The position numbers were made by a program, and so were the translations under genes. Shown in pieces: positions 11,128 through 20,444 of a stretch of DNA of 64,000 nucleotides. Within the stretch, counting starts at the first letter, position 1. Each line of letters starts with the position of its first letter. Below the pieces are notes generated by a model. That model had not been told where the DNA came from, did not search any database, and saw nothing but the letters and a program-made list of their open reading frames with translations. The stretch covers positions 1 through 64,000 of the forward strand of contig JACNKP010000055.1 in assembly GCA_014381985.1 (NCBI GenBank), read 5' to 3'. Origin of the DNA: SAR92 clade bacterium (GTDB taxonomy: Bacteria; Pseudomonadota; Gammaproteobacteria; Pseudomonadales; Porticoccaceae).

Positions 11128-11409
11128 ATGGCTCGTATTACAGTAGAAGATTGTTTAGATCACGTTGATAACCGCTTTGAATTAGTCATGGTTGGCTCCA
11201 AACGTGCCCGTCAAATCGCGATAGAAGGTCGACCCGCATTAGTCGATGAAGAGAATGATAAACCTACGGTTATTGCGCTCCGTGAAATCGAGCAAGGGCT
11301 AGTGACTGCCGCTATCCTAACTGAAATTCCGCAAGACTATGAAATTGTCGATGCCGTGCCAGAAACAGAAGAAGCTTCAACCGAAGCCCCTCAAGAACCC
11401 GCTATTTAA
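11128..11409 (+). CDS. rpoZ: RNA polymerase omega subunit
   Basis: The small subunit that assists assembly of beta-prime into RNA polymerase and forms part of a ppGpp binding site. It opens [20 protein letters not shown] and continues with [12 protein letters not shown], both near-invariant. The C-terminal 30 residues are acidic and low in complexity ([14 protein letters not shown]), as in many relatives. Length 93 aa. It lies 35 bases upstream of spoT, as in E. coli. Confidence 0.96.
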   Translation: MARITVEDCLDHVDNRFELVMVGSKRARQIAIEGRPALVDEENDKPTVIALREIEQGLVTAAILTEIPQDYEIVDAVPETEEASTEAPQEPAI

Positions 11410-11444
11410 CGCTCAACTCAGGTGTTGGGGAGGGCTGTAATACG

Positions 11445-13559
11445 GTGCTACATGGACTGACAGACAAGCTCTCCTCTTACCTCGACCCAAAAGAGGTCGA
11501 TAGGGTAACCCGTTCGTATTACTTCTCTGAGAAATGTCATCTTGGCCAAATGCGTCAAAGTGGTGACCCGTATATTACCCACCCTTTAGCCGTCGCGAAT
11601 ATTCTTGCCGACATGCGCATGGATCATGAAAGCGTTATGGCTGGATTGCTGCATGATGTTATTGAAGATTGTGGTGTTACCAAGGGGCAGATCAGTCGCC
11701 GATTTGGTCGTACTGTTGCAGATTTAGTTGATGGTGTCAGCAAGCTAAGTGAAATCGAGTCCGCTTCAAGGGCCGAACAACAAGCGGAAAGCTTTCAAAA
11801 AATGACTCTGGCAATGTCCAGAGATATTCGGGTTATGTTGGTTAAACTCGCAGATCGACTGCACAACATGCGCACCCTAGGTGTCTTGTCACCTGAAAAA
11901 CGCCGCCGCATCGCTCGGGAAACCTTAGAGATATATGCGCCCATAGCTCAACGCCTTGGTATTAACGATATTCGCTTAGAGTTTGAAGATTTGGGCTTTG
12001 CCGCTATGTACCCTCTGCGCCATCGGCGCTTGCGTGAAGCCATGAAGGCCGCACGAAAGAACCGCAAAGAAGTGGTTACCGAAATTCACCAATCAATTGA
12101 ACTGCGCCTTGAGCGAGAGGCAGTGTCCGCCAAAGTTAAAGGTAGAGAAAAACACCTGTGGAGCATCTATTTAAAGATGCGCGAAAAAAAGAAGTCCTTT
12201 CGCGATATTATGGACGTATTTGCGTTTAGGGTAATCGTTGATAACGTTGATGACTGCTATCGAACCTTAGGCATAATGCACAATATCTATAAGCCTATAC
12301 CGAGTGAATTTAAAGACTATATTGCCATTCCCAAAGCCAATGGATATCAGTCATTACATACTCTTTTAGTCGGGATGCACGGGGTGATAATTGAGGTCCA
12401 AATTCGCACAAAAGAAATGGAGGCGATGGCTAATTTCGGAATTGCTGCCCATTGGGAATATAAATCGAGTAGCAATCATGTTGAAGTCAGTCATCGAAGA
12501 GCAGCACGCTGGGTACAAGGGCTGCTTGAGATGCAAAAACAAGCAGGTGATTCTTTAGAATTTCTAGAACATGTTAAGGCTGATTTATTTCCTGACGAAG
12601 TCTATGTTTTTTCACCGATGGGGCAGATTGTTGAACTTCCTTCTGGCGCTACACCTATAGATTTCGCATACTCTGTCCACACAGGCCTTGGCGACAGTTG
12701 CATTGCATGCCATGTGGATGGGGAGCTAACACCGCTTTCAGAGCCACTACAAAGCGGCCAGAAGGTTGAGATTGTCAGTGCCGATGGTGCGCAGCCTAAC
12801 CCTAATTGGTTAAACTTTGTAGTCACAGCTAAGGCTAGAAGTGCTATTCGCCATTTCTTGAAAAATCAGCAGCACGATGAATCAGTAGACCTAGGCAAAC
12901 GCTTGCTAGATCAAGCGCTTGGTAACTTGGGAGCTAGCTACAAGCAGCTGAAAAAATCTCAGATTAAACGATTGCTGAAGGAGACTGGTGCCGCTACCTT
13001 TGAGTATGTACTACAACAGATAGGGTTAGGTAATCGAGTCCCCTTTGCTGTCGCACATCTTTTAGTACCCGCCAGTAAACGCCAGATTTCTGAAAACAAG
13101 AAAAATTCGAATCTTCCAGTAGTAATAGATGCTTCTGAGGGGCTTATTGTTCAGTATGCTCGGTGCTGTCACCCTATTCTGGGCGACCCTATACTTGGGC
13201 ACATGACCCCCGGTAAAGGACTGGTCATACACCTCGAATCTTGCCGTAATTTAAAAGAAATTCGCTTAAATCCAGAAAAGTGTATGCCACTCATATGGTC
13301 CTCAGTAGTCAAGGGCGAATTCGCGGTTGAATTAAAAGTGGAGCTCACCCCCGAACGAGGTTTTATTGCTGCACTGGCATCAAGGATGACAGAGGAAGAT
13401 GCCACAATTGAGCATATTAGCGTCAATGAGAAAGATGCCTTTACCTCAATAGTAGATGTCGTCCTAACGGTAAGGGATAGAATTCATCTAGCCGATATTA
13501 TGCGTAGAGTACGAAGCCTGAAGCCAGTGCGCCGCGTCTATCGGGTCAAAAATAAATAA
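11445..13559 (+). CDS. spoT: Bifunctional (p)ppGpp synthetase/hydrolase
   Basis: Controls the stringent-response alarmone. The HD hydrolase domain is intact (HDVIEDC near residue 72 and [11 protein letters not shown]), so the enzyme can degrade ppGpp. The synthetase domain follows with [39 protein letters not shown] and [23 protein letters not shown] ([20 protein letters not shown]) and C-terminal ACT domains follow. Length 704 aa is close to E. coli SpoT. Translation starts with GTG at 11445, with GGGGAGGG upstream; no ATG gives the usual N-terminus. Gene order rpoZ-spoT-ridA matches Pseudomonas. Confidence 0.96.
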   Translation: MLHGLTDKLSSYLDPKEVDRVTRSYYFSEKCHLGQMRQSGDPYITHPLAVANILADMRMDHESVMAGLLHDVIEDCGVTKGQISRRFGRTVADLVDGVSKLSEIESASRAEQQAESFQKMTLAMSRDIRVMLVKLADRLHNMRTLGVLSPEKRRRIARETLEIYAPIAQRLGINDIRLEFEDLGFAAMYPLRHRRLREAMKAARKNRKEVVTEIHQSIELRLEREAVSAKVKGREKHLWSIYLKMREKKKSFRDIMDVFAFRVIVDNVDDCYRTLGIMHNIYKPIPSEFKDYIAIPKANGYQSLHTLLVGMHGVIIEVQIRTKEMEAMANFGIAAHWEYKSSSNHVEVSHRRAARWVQGLLEMQKQAGDSLEFLEHVKADLFPDEVYVFSPMGQIVELPSGATPIDFAYSVHTGLGDSCIACHVDGELTPLSEPLQSGQKVEIVSADGAQPNPNWLNFVVTAKARSAIRHFLKNQQHDESVDLGKRLLDQALGNLGASYKQLKKSQIKRLLKETGAATFEYVLQQIGLGNRVPFAVAHLLVPASKRQISENKKNSNLPVVIDASEGLIVQYARCCHPILGDPILGHMTPGKGLVIHLESCRNLKEIRLNPEKCMPLIWSSVVKGEFAVELKVELTPERGFIAALASRMTEEDATIEHISVNEKDAFTSIVDVVLTVRDRIHLADIMRRVRSLKPVRRVYRVKNK

Positions 13560-13582
13560 CTCATATTAGTAAGGAGTCAATA

Positions 13583-13966
13583 ATGACTAATAAAGCTATT
13601 ATTCATACTGAAAATGCACCGGCGGCGATCGGAACATACTCTCAGGCCGTCAAGGTTAACAACACGGTATATTTGTCTGGGCAAATACCTTTGGACCCTA
13701 AGACTATGAAGTTAGTCGATGGGGGTATTAGGCCTCAAATTCAGCAGGTATTTGAAAATATTACTGCTGTCTGCGAAGCCTCGGGCGGTGACCTAAATAA
13801 TATCGTTAAACTCAATATATTTCTGACTGATCTCAGCCATTTTCCGGTCGTCAATGAGATTATGAATGAGTATTTTCAAGAGCCATATCCCGCAAGAGCG
13901 GCGATTGGAGTGAGAGCTCTGCCGAAAGGAGCTAGCGTCGAGATGGATGGCATTGTCGTTATTTAA
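13583..13966 (+). CDS. ridA: RidA family 2-iminobutanoate/2-iminopropanoate deaminase
   Basis: Hydrolyses reactive enamine/imine intermediates released by PLP enzymes such as threonine dehydratase. The 127-aa trimer-forming chain shows the usual [16 protein letters not shown] opening, LSGQIPLDP, and the catalytic arginine in [22 protein letters not shown] clear ribosome site (AAGGAG) lies 9 bases before the ATG. It follows spoT by 23 bases and is probably the last gene of that transcript. Confidence 0.94.
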   Translation: MTNKAIIHTENAPAAIGTYSQAVKVNNTVYLSGQIPLDPKTMKLVDGGIRPQIQQVFENITAVCEASGGDLNNIVKLNIFLTDLSHFPVVNEIMNEYFQEPYPARAAIGVRALPKGASVEMDGIVVI

Positions 13967-14028
13967 TATTATATTTCTACGGCTGATATAGTCCTTTATT
14001 AGTTAACAGCCTAGAGGTGTTTCAACAA

Positions 14029-14095
14029 CCGTATGCCCTATACTCATACGGCAGAGTTATCATTCTCAAAGCCAACAACCTTTCGTTATTGGCTT
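14029..14095. repeat. Two consecutive hairpins in the ridA to ferritin-like gap
   Basis: CCGTATG (14029-14035) pairs with CATACGG (14045-14051) around a 9-base loop. A second stem, AAGCCAACAAC (14069-14079) with GTTATTGGCTT (14085-14095), has 11 pairs with one mismatch and a CTTTC loop. Neither has a following T run. They fall between ridA and the ferritin-like gene and could be a 3' protective structure for the spoT-ridA transcript or a leader element for the ferritin gene. The rest of 13967-14221 shows no gene. Confidence 0.4.
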
Positions 14096-14221
14096 AGTGT
14101 ATGTCCATCTCTGCACTAGGGTGCCTGCAGGCTGATAGGACTAATTGGGCTCTATCTTATACAATGCTTGTTTATATGGAATAAAATATAGTCTTTGAGT
14201 ATTTAAAAATAAGGTTTAATT

Positions 14222-14662
14222 ATGGAAATGGAAAGTCTTAATTCAAAAAGTGCGTGCAATATACTTAATGAAATAATGGAATATGAGTTAGCTGGCGTTG
14301 TGAGATATACCCACTCTTCTTTTATGGTTAGCGGGCCATACAGAATACCAATCGTGACATTCTTAAAAGAACAAGCGACTGAGTCATTATTGCACGCCCA
14401 ACAAGCTGGAGAACTTATCGCAGGTCTCGATGGTCATCCTAGTCAAAAAATCGCTAAAATTGAAGAAACGAATAGGCACTCTATTAAAGATATTCTTGAA
14501 GAAGGTTTGCAGCACGAGCTTCATGCGTTGAGCTTGTATAAAAAACTATTGGCGAGCGTTAATAATGCATCAGTATATCTTGAGGAATACGCTAGAGGGA
14601 TGATTAGTGAAGAAGAGCAGCACTCTCTTGAGCTAAAAGCTATGCTAAAAGATTTCGGTTAG
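14222..14662 (+). CDS. Ferritin-like (bacterioferritin-related) protein
   Basis: A 146-aa four-helix-bundle protein. Candidate di-iron ligands occur in each helix: EIMEYELAGVVRYTH, EQATESLLHAQQAGE, LQHELHALSLYKK and MISEEEQHSLE. The spacing differs from classical bacterioferritin, and the methionine that binds heme in E. coli Bfr is not obvious, so it may be a heme-free member. The role in iron storage or oxidative protection is inferred. It stands alone, with about 255 bases upstream containing two hairpins and an AT-rich stretch suited to a promoter. A neighbouring gene is a truncated oxyR. Confidence 0.75.
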   Translation: MEMESLNSKSACNILNEIMEYELAGVVRYTHSSFMVSGPYRIPIVTFLKEQATESLLHAQQAGELIAGLDGHPSQKIAKIEETNRHSIKDILEEGLQHELHALSLYKKLLASVNNASVYLEEYARGMISEEEQHSLELKAMLKDFG

Positions 14663-14666
14663 CATC

Positions 14667-14701
14667 AATTTGATTCGACCACTGATGTTGATGATCAAAT
14701 T
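14667..14701. repeat. Inverted repeat between the convergent ferritin-like and SDR genes
   Basis: AATTTGAT (14667-14674) pairs perfectly with ATCAAATT (14694-14701) around a 19-base loop. An alternative pairing CATCAA/TTGATG overlaps it. The element fills the 54-base gap between two convergent genes and is a plausible weak bidirectional 3' structure, but no T run follows closely. Confidence 0.3.
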
Positions 14702-14716
14702 AGCCAAATGATAAAT

Positions 14717-15559
14717 TTACTCTTTTAATTGTTCGATCAATGCTAAATAACCCTCACGGTAGGTAGGAAATATGAACCTATAACCGGAATCTAACAGTTT
14801 TTTATTACTGCAACGCCTTGATGATCGCTGTTTGGTATACTTCTCCACTAAACTGACATCCAGGTGTGCAGCCAACCAACCTCGCAGTTCATACTGTGTC
14901 ACTGGCTCGCAATCTGTTGCTAAATAAAGGGTCGATAGAGGTACCTGTTTCTCATTAAGTCTAATAAGGTGAGCAATAACACCAGCACAATCTTCACTAT
15001 GAATTCGATTGCTCCACTGTTCAGGCTGAGCTGCTCGACCAACTCCCGCCAACACTTGGTCGAGCAGTCGAGTACGCCCGGGACCATAGATCCCAGAGAA
15101 TCTAACCACTACCGTGGTGCAAGGCAGAGCGACCATATGCTGTTCTGCCTGAAGTAATGCTCGGCCAGAAAAGCTCACTGGCTTAGCCAAAGAATCCTCG
15201 TCTACCCAAGATCCTGCACTTTGGCCATAGACGCTAGTACTAGATACCCAAATAACTAATTTTGGCTTATGATCTGCATTTTTGATAGCTAGGGATAGGG
15301 TTGCGGCGGCATCAACATAGGCCTTCTGATACCCCTCCTCGGTGGCACTATTAGGTGTCAGTGTGGCAACCACCACATCAAAACCCTCGAGAAAGAGCAG
15401 ATCTAAACAGTCAGCATCAGTCAGGTCACCTATTAGGGGGATAATGTCATTAGGAAGATTTTTTGGGTGGCGTTTCAGACCAAAAAACTGTTCCTGACTA
15501 GTCATTTTTGACGGAATTCGCTGAGCAATATCACCGCTTCCTGCTAATAATATTTTCAA
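14717..15559 (-). CDS. NAD(P)-dependent epimerase-like SDR protein (YeeZ type)
   Basis: A 280-aa Rossmann-fold protein of the extended short-chain dehydrogenase group. The N-terminal MKILLAGSGDIAQRI is a dinucleotide-binding loop; VIWVSSTSVYGQ holds the Ser/Tyr region and RFSGIYGPGR is the usual downstream motif. The canonical YxxxK pair is not clear, as in other YeeZ-like proteins, so catalytic activity is uncertain. It is divergent from the truncated oxyR, with 61 bases between starts. Substrate unknown. Confidence 0.75.
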   Translation of the reverse strand: MKILLAGSGDIAQRIPSKMTSQEQFFGLKRHPKNLPNDIIPLIGDLTDADCLDLLFLEGFDVVVATLTPNSATEEGYQKAYVDAAATLSLAIKNADHKPKLVIWVSSTSVYGQSAGSWVDEDSLAKPVSFSGRALLQAEQHMVALPCTTVVVRFSGIYGPGRTRLLDQVLAGVGRAAQPEQWSNRIHSEDCAGVIAHLIRLNEKQVPLSTLYLATDCEPVTQYELRGWLAAHLDVSLVEKYTKQRSSRRCSNKKLLDSGYRFIFPTYREGYLALIEQLKE

Positions 15560-15620
15560 ATAAAATTCTCTCTTTAATAAAAGTTCGCTATTATTAATTC
15601 ACTAAAAGTAGAGTTGACCC

Positions 15621-15980
15621 ATGACCCCCTCTGAATTTAAATATGTCCTTAGCCTAGCGCACTTCAAGCATTTTGGGGAGGCTGCTGCAAACTGTAATGT
15701 TAGTCAGCCGGCGCTGAGTATAGCGCTTAAAAAGTTTGAAAGTGGGCTTGGTTTTGATTTGCTTGAACGATCAAAAAGTTCCGTGCGGGTACTGCCGCTG
15801 AAAGAGAAAATTATTCGACAGGCGCAATGCGTTCTTGATAAGGCGCCTGCCATTACCAATATCGCTAAGTCCTGCGGAAATCGCATCAATAGCCCGCTAT
15901 ATCTGAGTGTGATCTTCACCATCGGCTCCTACCTGTTGCCACCTTTTATTCCTTCACTGCAATCTGCGTGGGATAACTAA
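15621..15980 (+). pseudogene. oxyR: Truncated OxyR: DNA-binding half only
   Basis: The 119-residue product matches the N-terminal part of the peroxide sensor OxyR: the winged helix-turn-helix (FGEAAANCNVSQPALSIAL), the following LERSKSSVRVLPLKEKI, the linker helix, and the first strand of the inducer domain ending at SYLLPPFIPSLQ. The remaining roughly 190 residues, which carry the redox cysteines of OxyR, are missing. A stop codon follows, then recG starts 7 bases later. OxyR and recG are adjacent and co-transcribed in Pseudomonas, so this looks like a deletion that fused the stump to the recG start. The surviving frame has no internal stops, so a short DNA-binding protein might still be made. 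Confidence 0.8.
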
Positions 15981-15986
15981 TACTTG

Positions 15987-18101
15987 ATGCCTAAATCATC
16001 TTTAGATAGGTTAACCATTGAGACTCTGCGTGGTGTCGGTCCACAGTTAGCGATCAAGCTACAAAAAATTGGTCTTTATAAAATCCAAGATTTGCTTTTT
16101 CATCTGCCTTTGCGTTACATCGACAGAACGCAAATCACACCAATAGGTGCTGTTCAACCGCAAACAGAAGTGGTTATTGAAGGGGAGGTGCGAGCCTGTG
16201 ACACAGTGTTCGGGCGAAGACGAAGTCTTGTCTGCCGTATTCAAGATCAGAGTGGTACCACGACACTACGCTTTTTCCATTTTAATCGAGCACAACAAGA
16301 TCGATTACAACCCGGGGTCCTTGTACGATGCTTCGGCGAGGCGAGGCGAGGAAAATCGGGAATCGAATTTTATCATCCCGAATACCAGCACCTAGACCAA
16401 ACCAAAGCTAATAAACTGGAGGATACCTTAACGCCTATTTACCCTGCGACCGAAGGTATTACTCAAAGTCGTATCAGAGACCTCTGCGCCCAGGCTCTAA
16501 CGTTACTCGACCAACAACCTATTGTTGAGCTGCTCCCCAGCAAACTAAATAGCGACCTAAGCAGACAGCTTTCTTACTCTCTGCTCGACGCATTGCGACT
16601 ATTACACAACCCGCCCCCAGGAACAGCATTGCATTTATTGGCTGCTGGCGAGCATCCAGCCCAACAGCGGCTAGCCGCTGAAGAGTTAATTGCTCACAAT
16701 CTCAGTTTGTTGCGTCTGCGACAAAAAATCCAACGCCAACAGGCTCCCAGTTTACTTGAAGATCACAAAACCAAGACTCTTTTTCTAAAACAGCTTGGCT
16801 TTCAGCTAACTACGGCCCAACAAAGAGTGTCAGCAGAGATATCTACCGATATTAGCTCCTCAGTTCCAATGCTTCGTTTAGTTCAAGGTGATGTGGGTTC
16901 GGGCAAAACCGTCGTTGCAGCACTCGCTGCCTTGCAAGCTATCGCCAATGGTAAGCAAGCCGCTCTAATGGCACCAACTGAAATCCTCGCAGAGCAGCAT
17001 AGAGTTAACTTCGAACAGTGGCTCCAACCACTAGGTATCAGAATCGCCTGGTTGACCGGAAAAATCAAAGGGAAAGCCCGTGATGTTCAACTGGCGGCTA
17101 TTGCAGATGGCACTGCTCAAATGGTTATTGGTACCCACGCATTATTTCAGGAAAGCGTCAGCTTTAAGGATCTAGGCCTTAGCATTATTGATGAGCAGCA
17201 CCGTTTTGGCGTACATCAAAGATTGGCTTTGCGAAGTAAAGGCTTTAGTGAGGATCCTTCTGCCAACATAGATGGTTCGGCGCCTCATCAATTGATCATG
17301 ACCGCCACGCCCATACCTAGAACATTAGCCATGAGTGCCTATGCTGATTTAGATTGCTCAGTGATCGATGAGCTGCCGCCGGGTCGCACACCTGTTGATA
17401 CGCTAGTGCTCAGTAATTTGCGTCGTCCGGATGTTATTGAGCGTGTCAGAGCTTCTTGTATCAACGGGCGACAAGCCTACTGGGTCTGCACGCTGATAGA
17501 AGAATCAGATGTTTTGGAGGCTCAGGCTGCAGAGGTGACAGCCAGTGAACTAAAGCTACTGCTCCCAGAATTATCAATTGGCCTGATCCATGGTCGACTT
17601 AAACCTCGAGAAAAATTGACTCTCATGGAAGACTTTAAAGCAGGTAAAATAAATTTACTGGTTGCCACTACCGTCATTGAGGTTGGTGTTGATGTCCCCA
17701 ACGCCAGCTTAATGATTATCGAAAATTCTGAGCGTCTGGGGCTCTCGCAATTACACCAATTGCGAGGCAGAGTAGGCCGTGGTTCACAAGCAAGTCACTG
17801 TGTTCTGCTATATAGCCCACCACTTTCAGGTAATGGTAGTGCTCGGCTAAAAATTATGCGTGAAACAACGGACGGTTTTAAAATTTCCGAAAAAGACCTT
17901 GAACTTAGAGGTCCGGGCGAGGTCCTTGGCACTCGTCAAACAGGTGACATGCGTTTACACATCGCTGACCTGCAAAGAGATGCTCATATGCTCCCACAGA
18001 TTAAGTCTATCGCTGAGCAGATGCTTATCAACCATCCTAAAAGCGTTGACCCCTTGATTCGTCGCTGGCTGGGGCATAATCAACAATATGCTCAGGCATA
18101 G
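15987..18101 (+). CDS. recG: ATP-dependent DNA helicase RecG
   Basis: A branched-DNA helicase that remodels stalled forks and Holliday junctions. The N-terminal wedge/OB domain includes LLFHLPLRYIDRTQI. The helicase core has Walker A GDVGSGKTVVAALAA, the DEQH box in IIDEQHRFGVHQR, motif III TATPIPRTLAM, and motif VI QLHQLRGRVGRG. The 704-aa length is normal. The ATG at 15987 is preferred over the in-frame TTG at 15984. A 5-base unit (GGCGA) is repeated three times near 16335, within the OB region, without breaking the frame. Confidence 0.96.
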   Translation: MPKSSLDRLTIETLRGVGPQLAIKLQKIGLYKIQDLLFHLPLRYIDRTQITPIGAVQPQTEVVIEGEVRACDTVFGRRRSLVCRIQDQSGTTTLRFFHFNRAQQDRLQPGVLVRCFGEARRGKSGIEFYHPEYQHLDQTKANKLEDTLTPIYPATEGITQSRIRDLCAQALTLLDQQPIVELLPSKLNSDLSRQLSYSLLDALRLLHNPPPGTALHLLAAGEHPAQQRLAAEELIAHNLSLLRLRQKIQRQQAPSLLEDHKTKTLFLKQLGFQLTTAQQRVSAEISTDISSSVPMLRLVQGDVGSGKTVVAALAALQAIANGKQAALMAPTEILAEQHRVNFEQWLQPLGIRIAWLTGKIKGKARDVQLAAIADGTAQMVIGTHALFQESVSFKDLGLSIIDEQHRFGVHQRLALRSKGFSEDPSANIDGSAPHQLIMTATPIPRTLAMSAYADLDCSVIDELPPGRTPVDTLVLSNLRRPDVIERVRASCINGRQAYWVCTLIEESDVLEAQAAEVTASELKLLLPELSIGLIHGRLKPREKLTLMEDFKAGKINLLVATTVIEVGVDVPNASLMIIENSERLGLSQLHQLRGRVGRGSQASHCVLLYSPPLSGNGSARLKIMRETTDGFKISEKDLELRGPGEVLGTRQTGDMRLHIADLQRDAHMLPQIKSIAEQMLINHPKSVDPLIRRWLGHNQQYAQA

Positions 18102-18184
18102 TTCAGGAAATATCGATCCTAATCGAATAAAGTACTTTCATTTTTTTTATAAGCTTTTACAATGCCTAAAACGGGAGAATGGCC

Positions 18185-18865
18185 ATGGTGTTTAGTAATT
18201 CAATCTCAAATTTGTTCGGCAAGTCCCCCATCAGGCCTTTACAAGAACATATGTCACTCGTTGTTGCCTGCGCCTCTCAGTTAGAACCCTTCTTTGAAGC
18301 CGTGCTTGCCGATGACTGGAAAGGCGCTAGTGATATTTTTGACAAAATTGCCGATGATGAAAATCGTGCTGATGAACTCAAAAAACAATTTCGTCTGAAC
18401 ATGCCTAAAAGTTTATTTATGCCGATGTCTCGTGGTGATTTGCTTGGCATTCTCGCTCAACAAGACAATATTGCAAATGCGACTAAAGATATTTGCGGTA
18501 TTGTGCTTGGCAGAGAAATGGATATCCCGTCTGTATTGCAATCAGATTTCATTGCCTATGTTAAAAGTGCTATTGAGACTTGCGAAAAAGCACTCAAGGC
18601 TATCGATGAATTAGATGAACTTCTAGAAACCGGTTTTACAGGGCAAGAAGTTAAATTCGTCAAAAAGTTGATTCGTGATCTTGATACACAAGAACAGAAA
18701 GTAGATAAACGAGAACGAAAATTACGGCATCGCTTGTTTAAAATTGAAGCTGAAATGCCGCCCGTCCATGTCATGTTTCTCTACAATGTTATTGATAATA
18801 TTGGTGGAGTTGCAGACACCGCCGAGCAAGTTGGAAATCAACTTGAACTCCTACTAGCTAAATAA
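18185..18865 (+). CDS. DUF47/PhoU-like accessory protein of Pit transporter (TIGR00153 family)
   Basis: An all-helical protein related to PhoU and almost always paired with a Pit transporter; thought to modulate phosphate uptake. The start MVFSNSISNLFGKSP and RPLQEHMSLVVACASQLEPF fit the family, as do the regular EX3D-type acidic helices (DDENRADELKKQF; NIGGVADTAEQVGNQLE). I chose ATG 18185 because GGGAG lies 7-8 bases upstream; ATG 18179 would be too close to it. The gene ends 14 bases before pit, so the two are co-transcribed. Confidence 0.88.
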   Translation: MVFSNSISNLFGKSPIRPLQEHMSLVVACASQLEPFFEAVLADDWKGASDIFDKIADDENRADELKKQFRLNMPKSLFMPMSRGDLLGILAQQDNIANATKDICGIVLGREMDIPSVLQSDFIAYVKSAIETCEKALKAIDELDELLETGFTGQEVKFVKKLIRDLDTQEQKVDKRERKLRHRLFKIEAEMPPVHVMFLYNVIDNIGGVADTAEQVGNQLELLLAK

Positions 18866-18879
18866 AAAACTCGAGATCA

Positions 18880-20163
18880 ATGGCTATGGAATTATTCACT
18901 ACCTACGGCACACTGCTCATTATTCTTGCCGCTGCGTTTGGCTTCTTTATGGCATGGGGTGTAGGTGCTAACGATGTAGCCAATGCTATGGGTACCTCAG
19001 TTGGCTCAAAAGCACTAACGATCAAGCAGGCTATTTTAATTGCAATGGTGTTTGAATTTGCCGGTGCCTACCTTGCTGGGGGCGAAGTCACTTCAACCAT
19101 TCGCAAAGGTATCGTTGATGCTGAAGTGTTCCATGACTCGCCGGATCTGCTCGTCTTCGGGATGCTTTCAGCGCTACTTGCGGCTGGCACCTGGTTAATG
19201 ATCGCCAGCTTTATGGGCTGGCCAGTATCAACAACCCACTCTATTGTTGGCGCCATCGTTGGCTTTGCTGCGGTAGGGGTCTCCACTGACGCAGTGAATT
19301 GGACTAAGGTGTCCACTATCGTTGCTAGCTGGGTGGTCTCTCCTGTTATTGCCGGCACTATATCGTTTGCTATTTTTCGCAGTGTACAACACCTTATATT
19401 GATCCAAGACGACCCCTTTGCAAAAGCCAAGCAATACGCCCCCATGTATATGTTTGCTGTAGGCTTTTTGATGGCAATGGTGACAATACTTAAAGGTTTG
19501 AAACATGTCTTTAAAGATATTGGTATCAGCATGACCTTTGGTGAATCTATCGTTTGGGCGATGATGTTTGGTATTTTTCTAGCCATTCTTGGCTCCTATC
19601 TCCTCTCCAAGGTGGAGCGGAACGAAGAGCTTGAAGCTAGCAATCGATTTGCAAATGTCGAACGGGTGTTTGCTGTTCTTATGATATTTACTGCCTGTAG
19701 TATGGCCTTTGCACACGGATCAAACGATGTCGCTAATGCTGTTGGCCCTCTTGCAGCCGTCGTTAATGTGGTTAGCTCTGGTGGCGATATAGCCGCAAAA
19801 AGCGTGATGCCAACTTGGATTCTTTTACTCGGCGGTGCTGGTATCGTGTTTGGTCTGGCGACGTATGGCTATAAGGTAATGGGCACTATTGGACGAAAAA
19901 TTACCGAACTAACCCCTAGTCGAGGCTTTGCTGCTGAGTTAGGCGCTGCGGCCACTGTCGTTTTTGCTTCGGGAACTGGACTGCCAATTTCTACAACTCA
20001 TACCCTAGTGGGAGCAGTTCTAGGCGTTGGACTTGCTCGTGGTATTGGCGCTTTGAATCTGCGTATGATTGGAGCAATCTTCCTATCATGGGTGGTTACC
20101 TTACCTGCTGGTGCCGGACTGGCGATTTTATTCTTCTTCTTCTTTAAAGGTGTGTTTAGCTAA
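18880..20163 (+). CDS. pit: Inorganic phosphate transporter, Pit family
   Basis: A low-affinity, cation-coupled phosphate permease of the inner membrane, 427 aa with about ten membrane helices. The duplicated PiT signature is clear: GVGANDVANAMGTSVGSKAL near the N-terminus and AHGSNDVANAVGPLAAVV in the second half, with two STTH-containing loops (PVSTTHSIVGAIVGF and PISTTHTLVGAVLGVGL). It follows the DUF47 partner by 14 bases. A strong stem-loop with a T run ends the transcript about 25 bases after the stop. A second ATG at 18886 is also possible. Confidence 0.94.
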   Translation: MAMELFTTYGTLLIILAAAFGFFMAWGVGANDVANAMGTSVGSKALTIKQAILIAMVFEFAGAYLAGGEVTSTIRKGIVDAEVFHDSPDLLVFGMLSALLAAGTWLMIASFMGWPVSTTHSIVGAIVGFAAVGVSTDAVNWTKVSTIVASWVVSPVIAGTISFAIFRSVQHLILIQDDPFAKAKQYAPMYMFAVGFLMAMVTILKGLKHVFKDIGISMTFGESIVWAMMFGIFLAILGSYLLSKVERNEELEASNRFANVERVFAVLMIFTACSMAFAHGSNDVANAVGPLAAVVNVVSSGGDIAAKSVMPTWILLLGGAGIVFGLATYGYKVMGTIGRKITELTPSRGFAAELGAAATVVFASGTGLPISTTHTLVGAVLGVGLARGIGALNLRMIGAIFLSWVVTLPAGAGLAILFFFFFKGVFS

Positions 20164-20188
20164 ACTTGAAGAGAGTATTAAAATCCCT

Positions 20189-20225
20189 AAAAAAGCCCTG
20201 TAGATATAAAACTGCGGGGCTTTTT
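20189..20225. terminator. Bidirectional intrinsic terminator after pit
   Basis: AAAAAAGCCC at 20189-20198 pairs with GGGCTTTTT at 20217-20225; the stem continues inward with TGTAG opposite CTGCG using G-U pairs, leaving an AU-rich loop. A T run follows on both strands. On the plus strand it ends pit; on the minus strand it lies 9 bases after the stop of the small gene at 20234-20407, so it probably serves both. Confidence 0.8.
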
Positions 20226-20233
20226 AGTGGGCT

Positions 20234-20407
20234 CTACTTATTGTTCTTTGCAGGCTTCGAGAAAAACACAAATGGAATGGCAAAAGGCCCTAACAGCACA
20301 CCCGTCCAAACCCAAAAACGCACGTTAGCATGCCGCTCTTTCGCTATGGTATAGCAAATGTATGCGCTGGCGAGAGTTCCTAGGATTACTACTGCAGGTA
20401 AAGGCAT
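20234..20407 (-). CDS. 57-aa two-helix membrane protein
   Basis: An open frame of 57 codons starting MPLPAVVILGTLASAYICYT and ending FFSKPAKNNK. It has two hydrophobic segments separated by a charged hinge (IAKERHANVRFW), and the second segment reads VWTGVLLGPFAIPFVFF. The pattern is that of a small inner-membrane hairpin protein. Support for a real gene: it lies 37 bases downstream of the metallohydrolase on the same strand and is followed 9 bases later by a strong terminator with T run on this strand. The ribosome site is weak (AGAGA). Function unknown. Confidence 0.6.
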   Translation of the reverse strand: MPLPAVVILGTLASAYICYTIAKERHANVRFWVWTGVLLGPFAIPFVFFSKPAKNNK

Positions 20408-20444
20408 ATCAAAGTCTCTATTTCACTATGGCTATTCAAAATTA

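Noticed and set aside
18102-18184. Pho box upstream of the DUF47-pit pair
   Set aside because: The T-rich stretch has only a faint 11-base periodicity and lacks two clear CTGTCAT-like half-sites.
19068-19586. 172-aa open frame opposite pit
   Set aside because: It lies wholly within the well-supported pit gene, has no recognisable domain or ribosome site, and its composition is that expected from the reverse of membrane-helix codons.
20166-20354. 62-aa plus-strand frame after pit
   Set aside because: It runs through the terminator stem and lies opposite the better supported 57-aa membrane protein.
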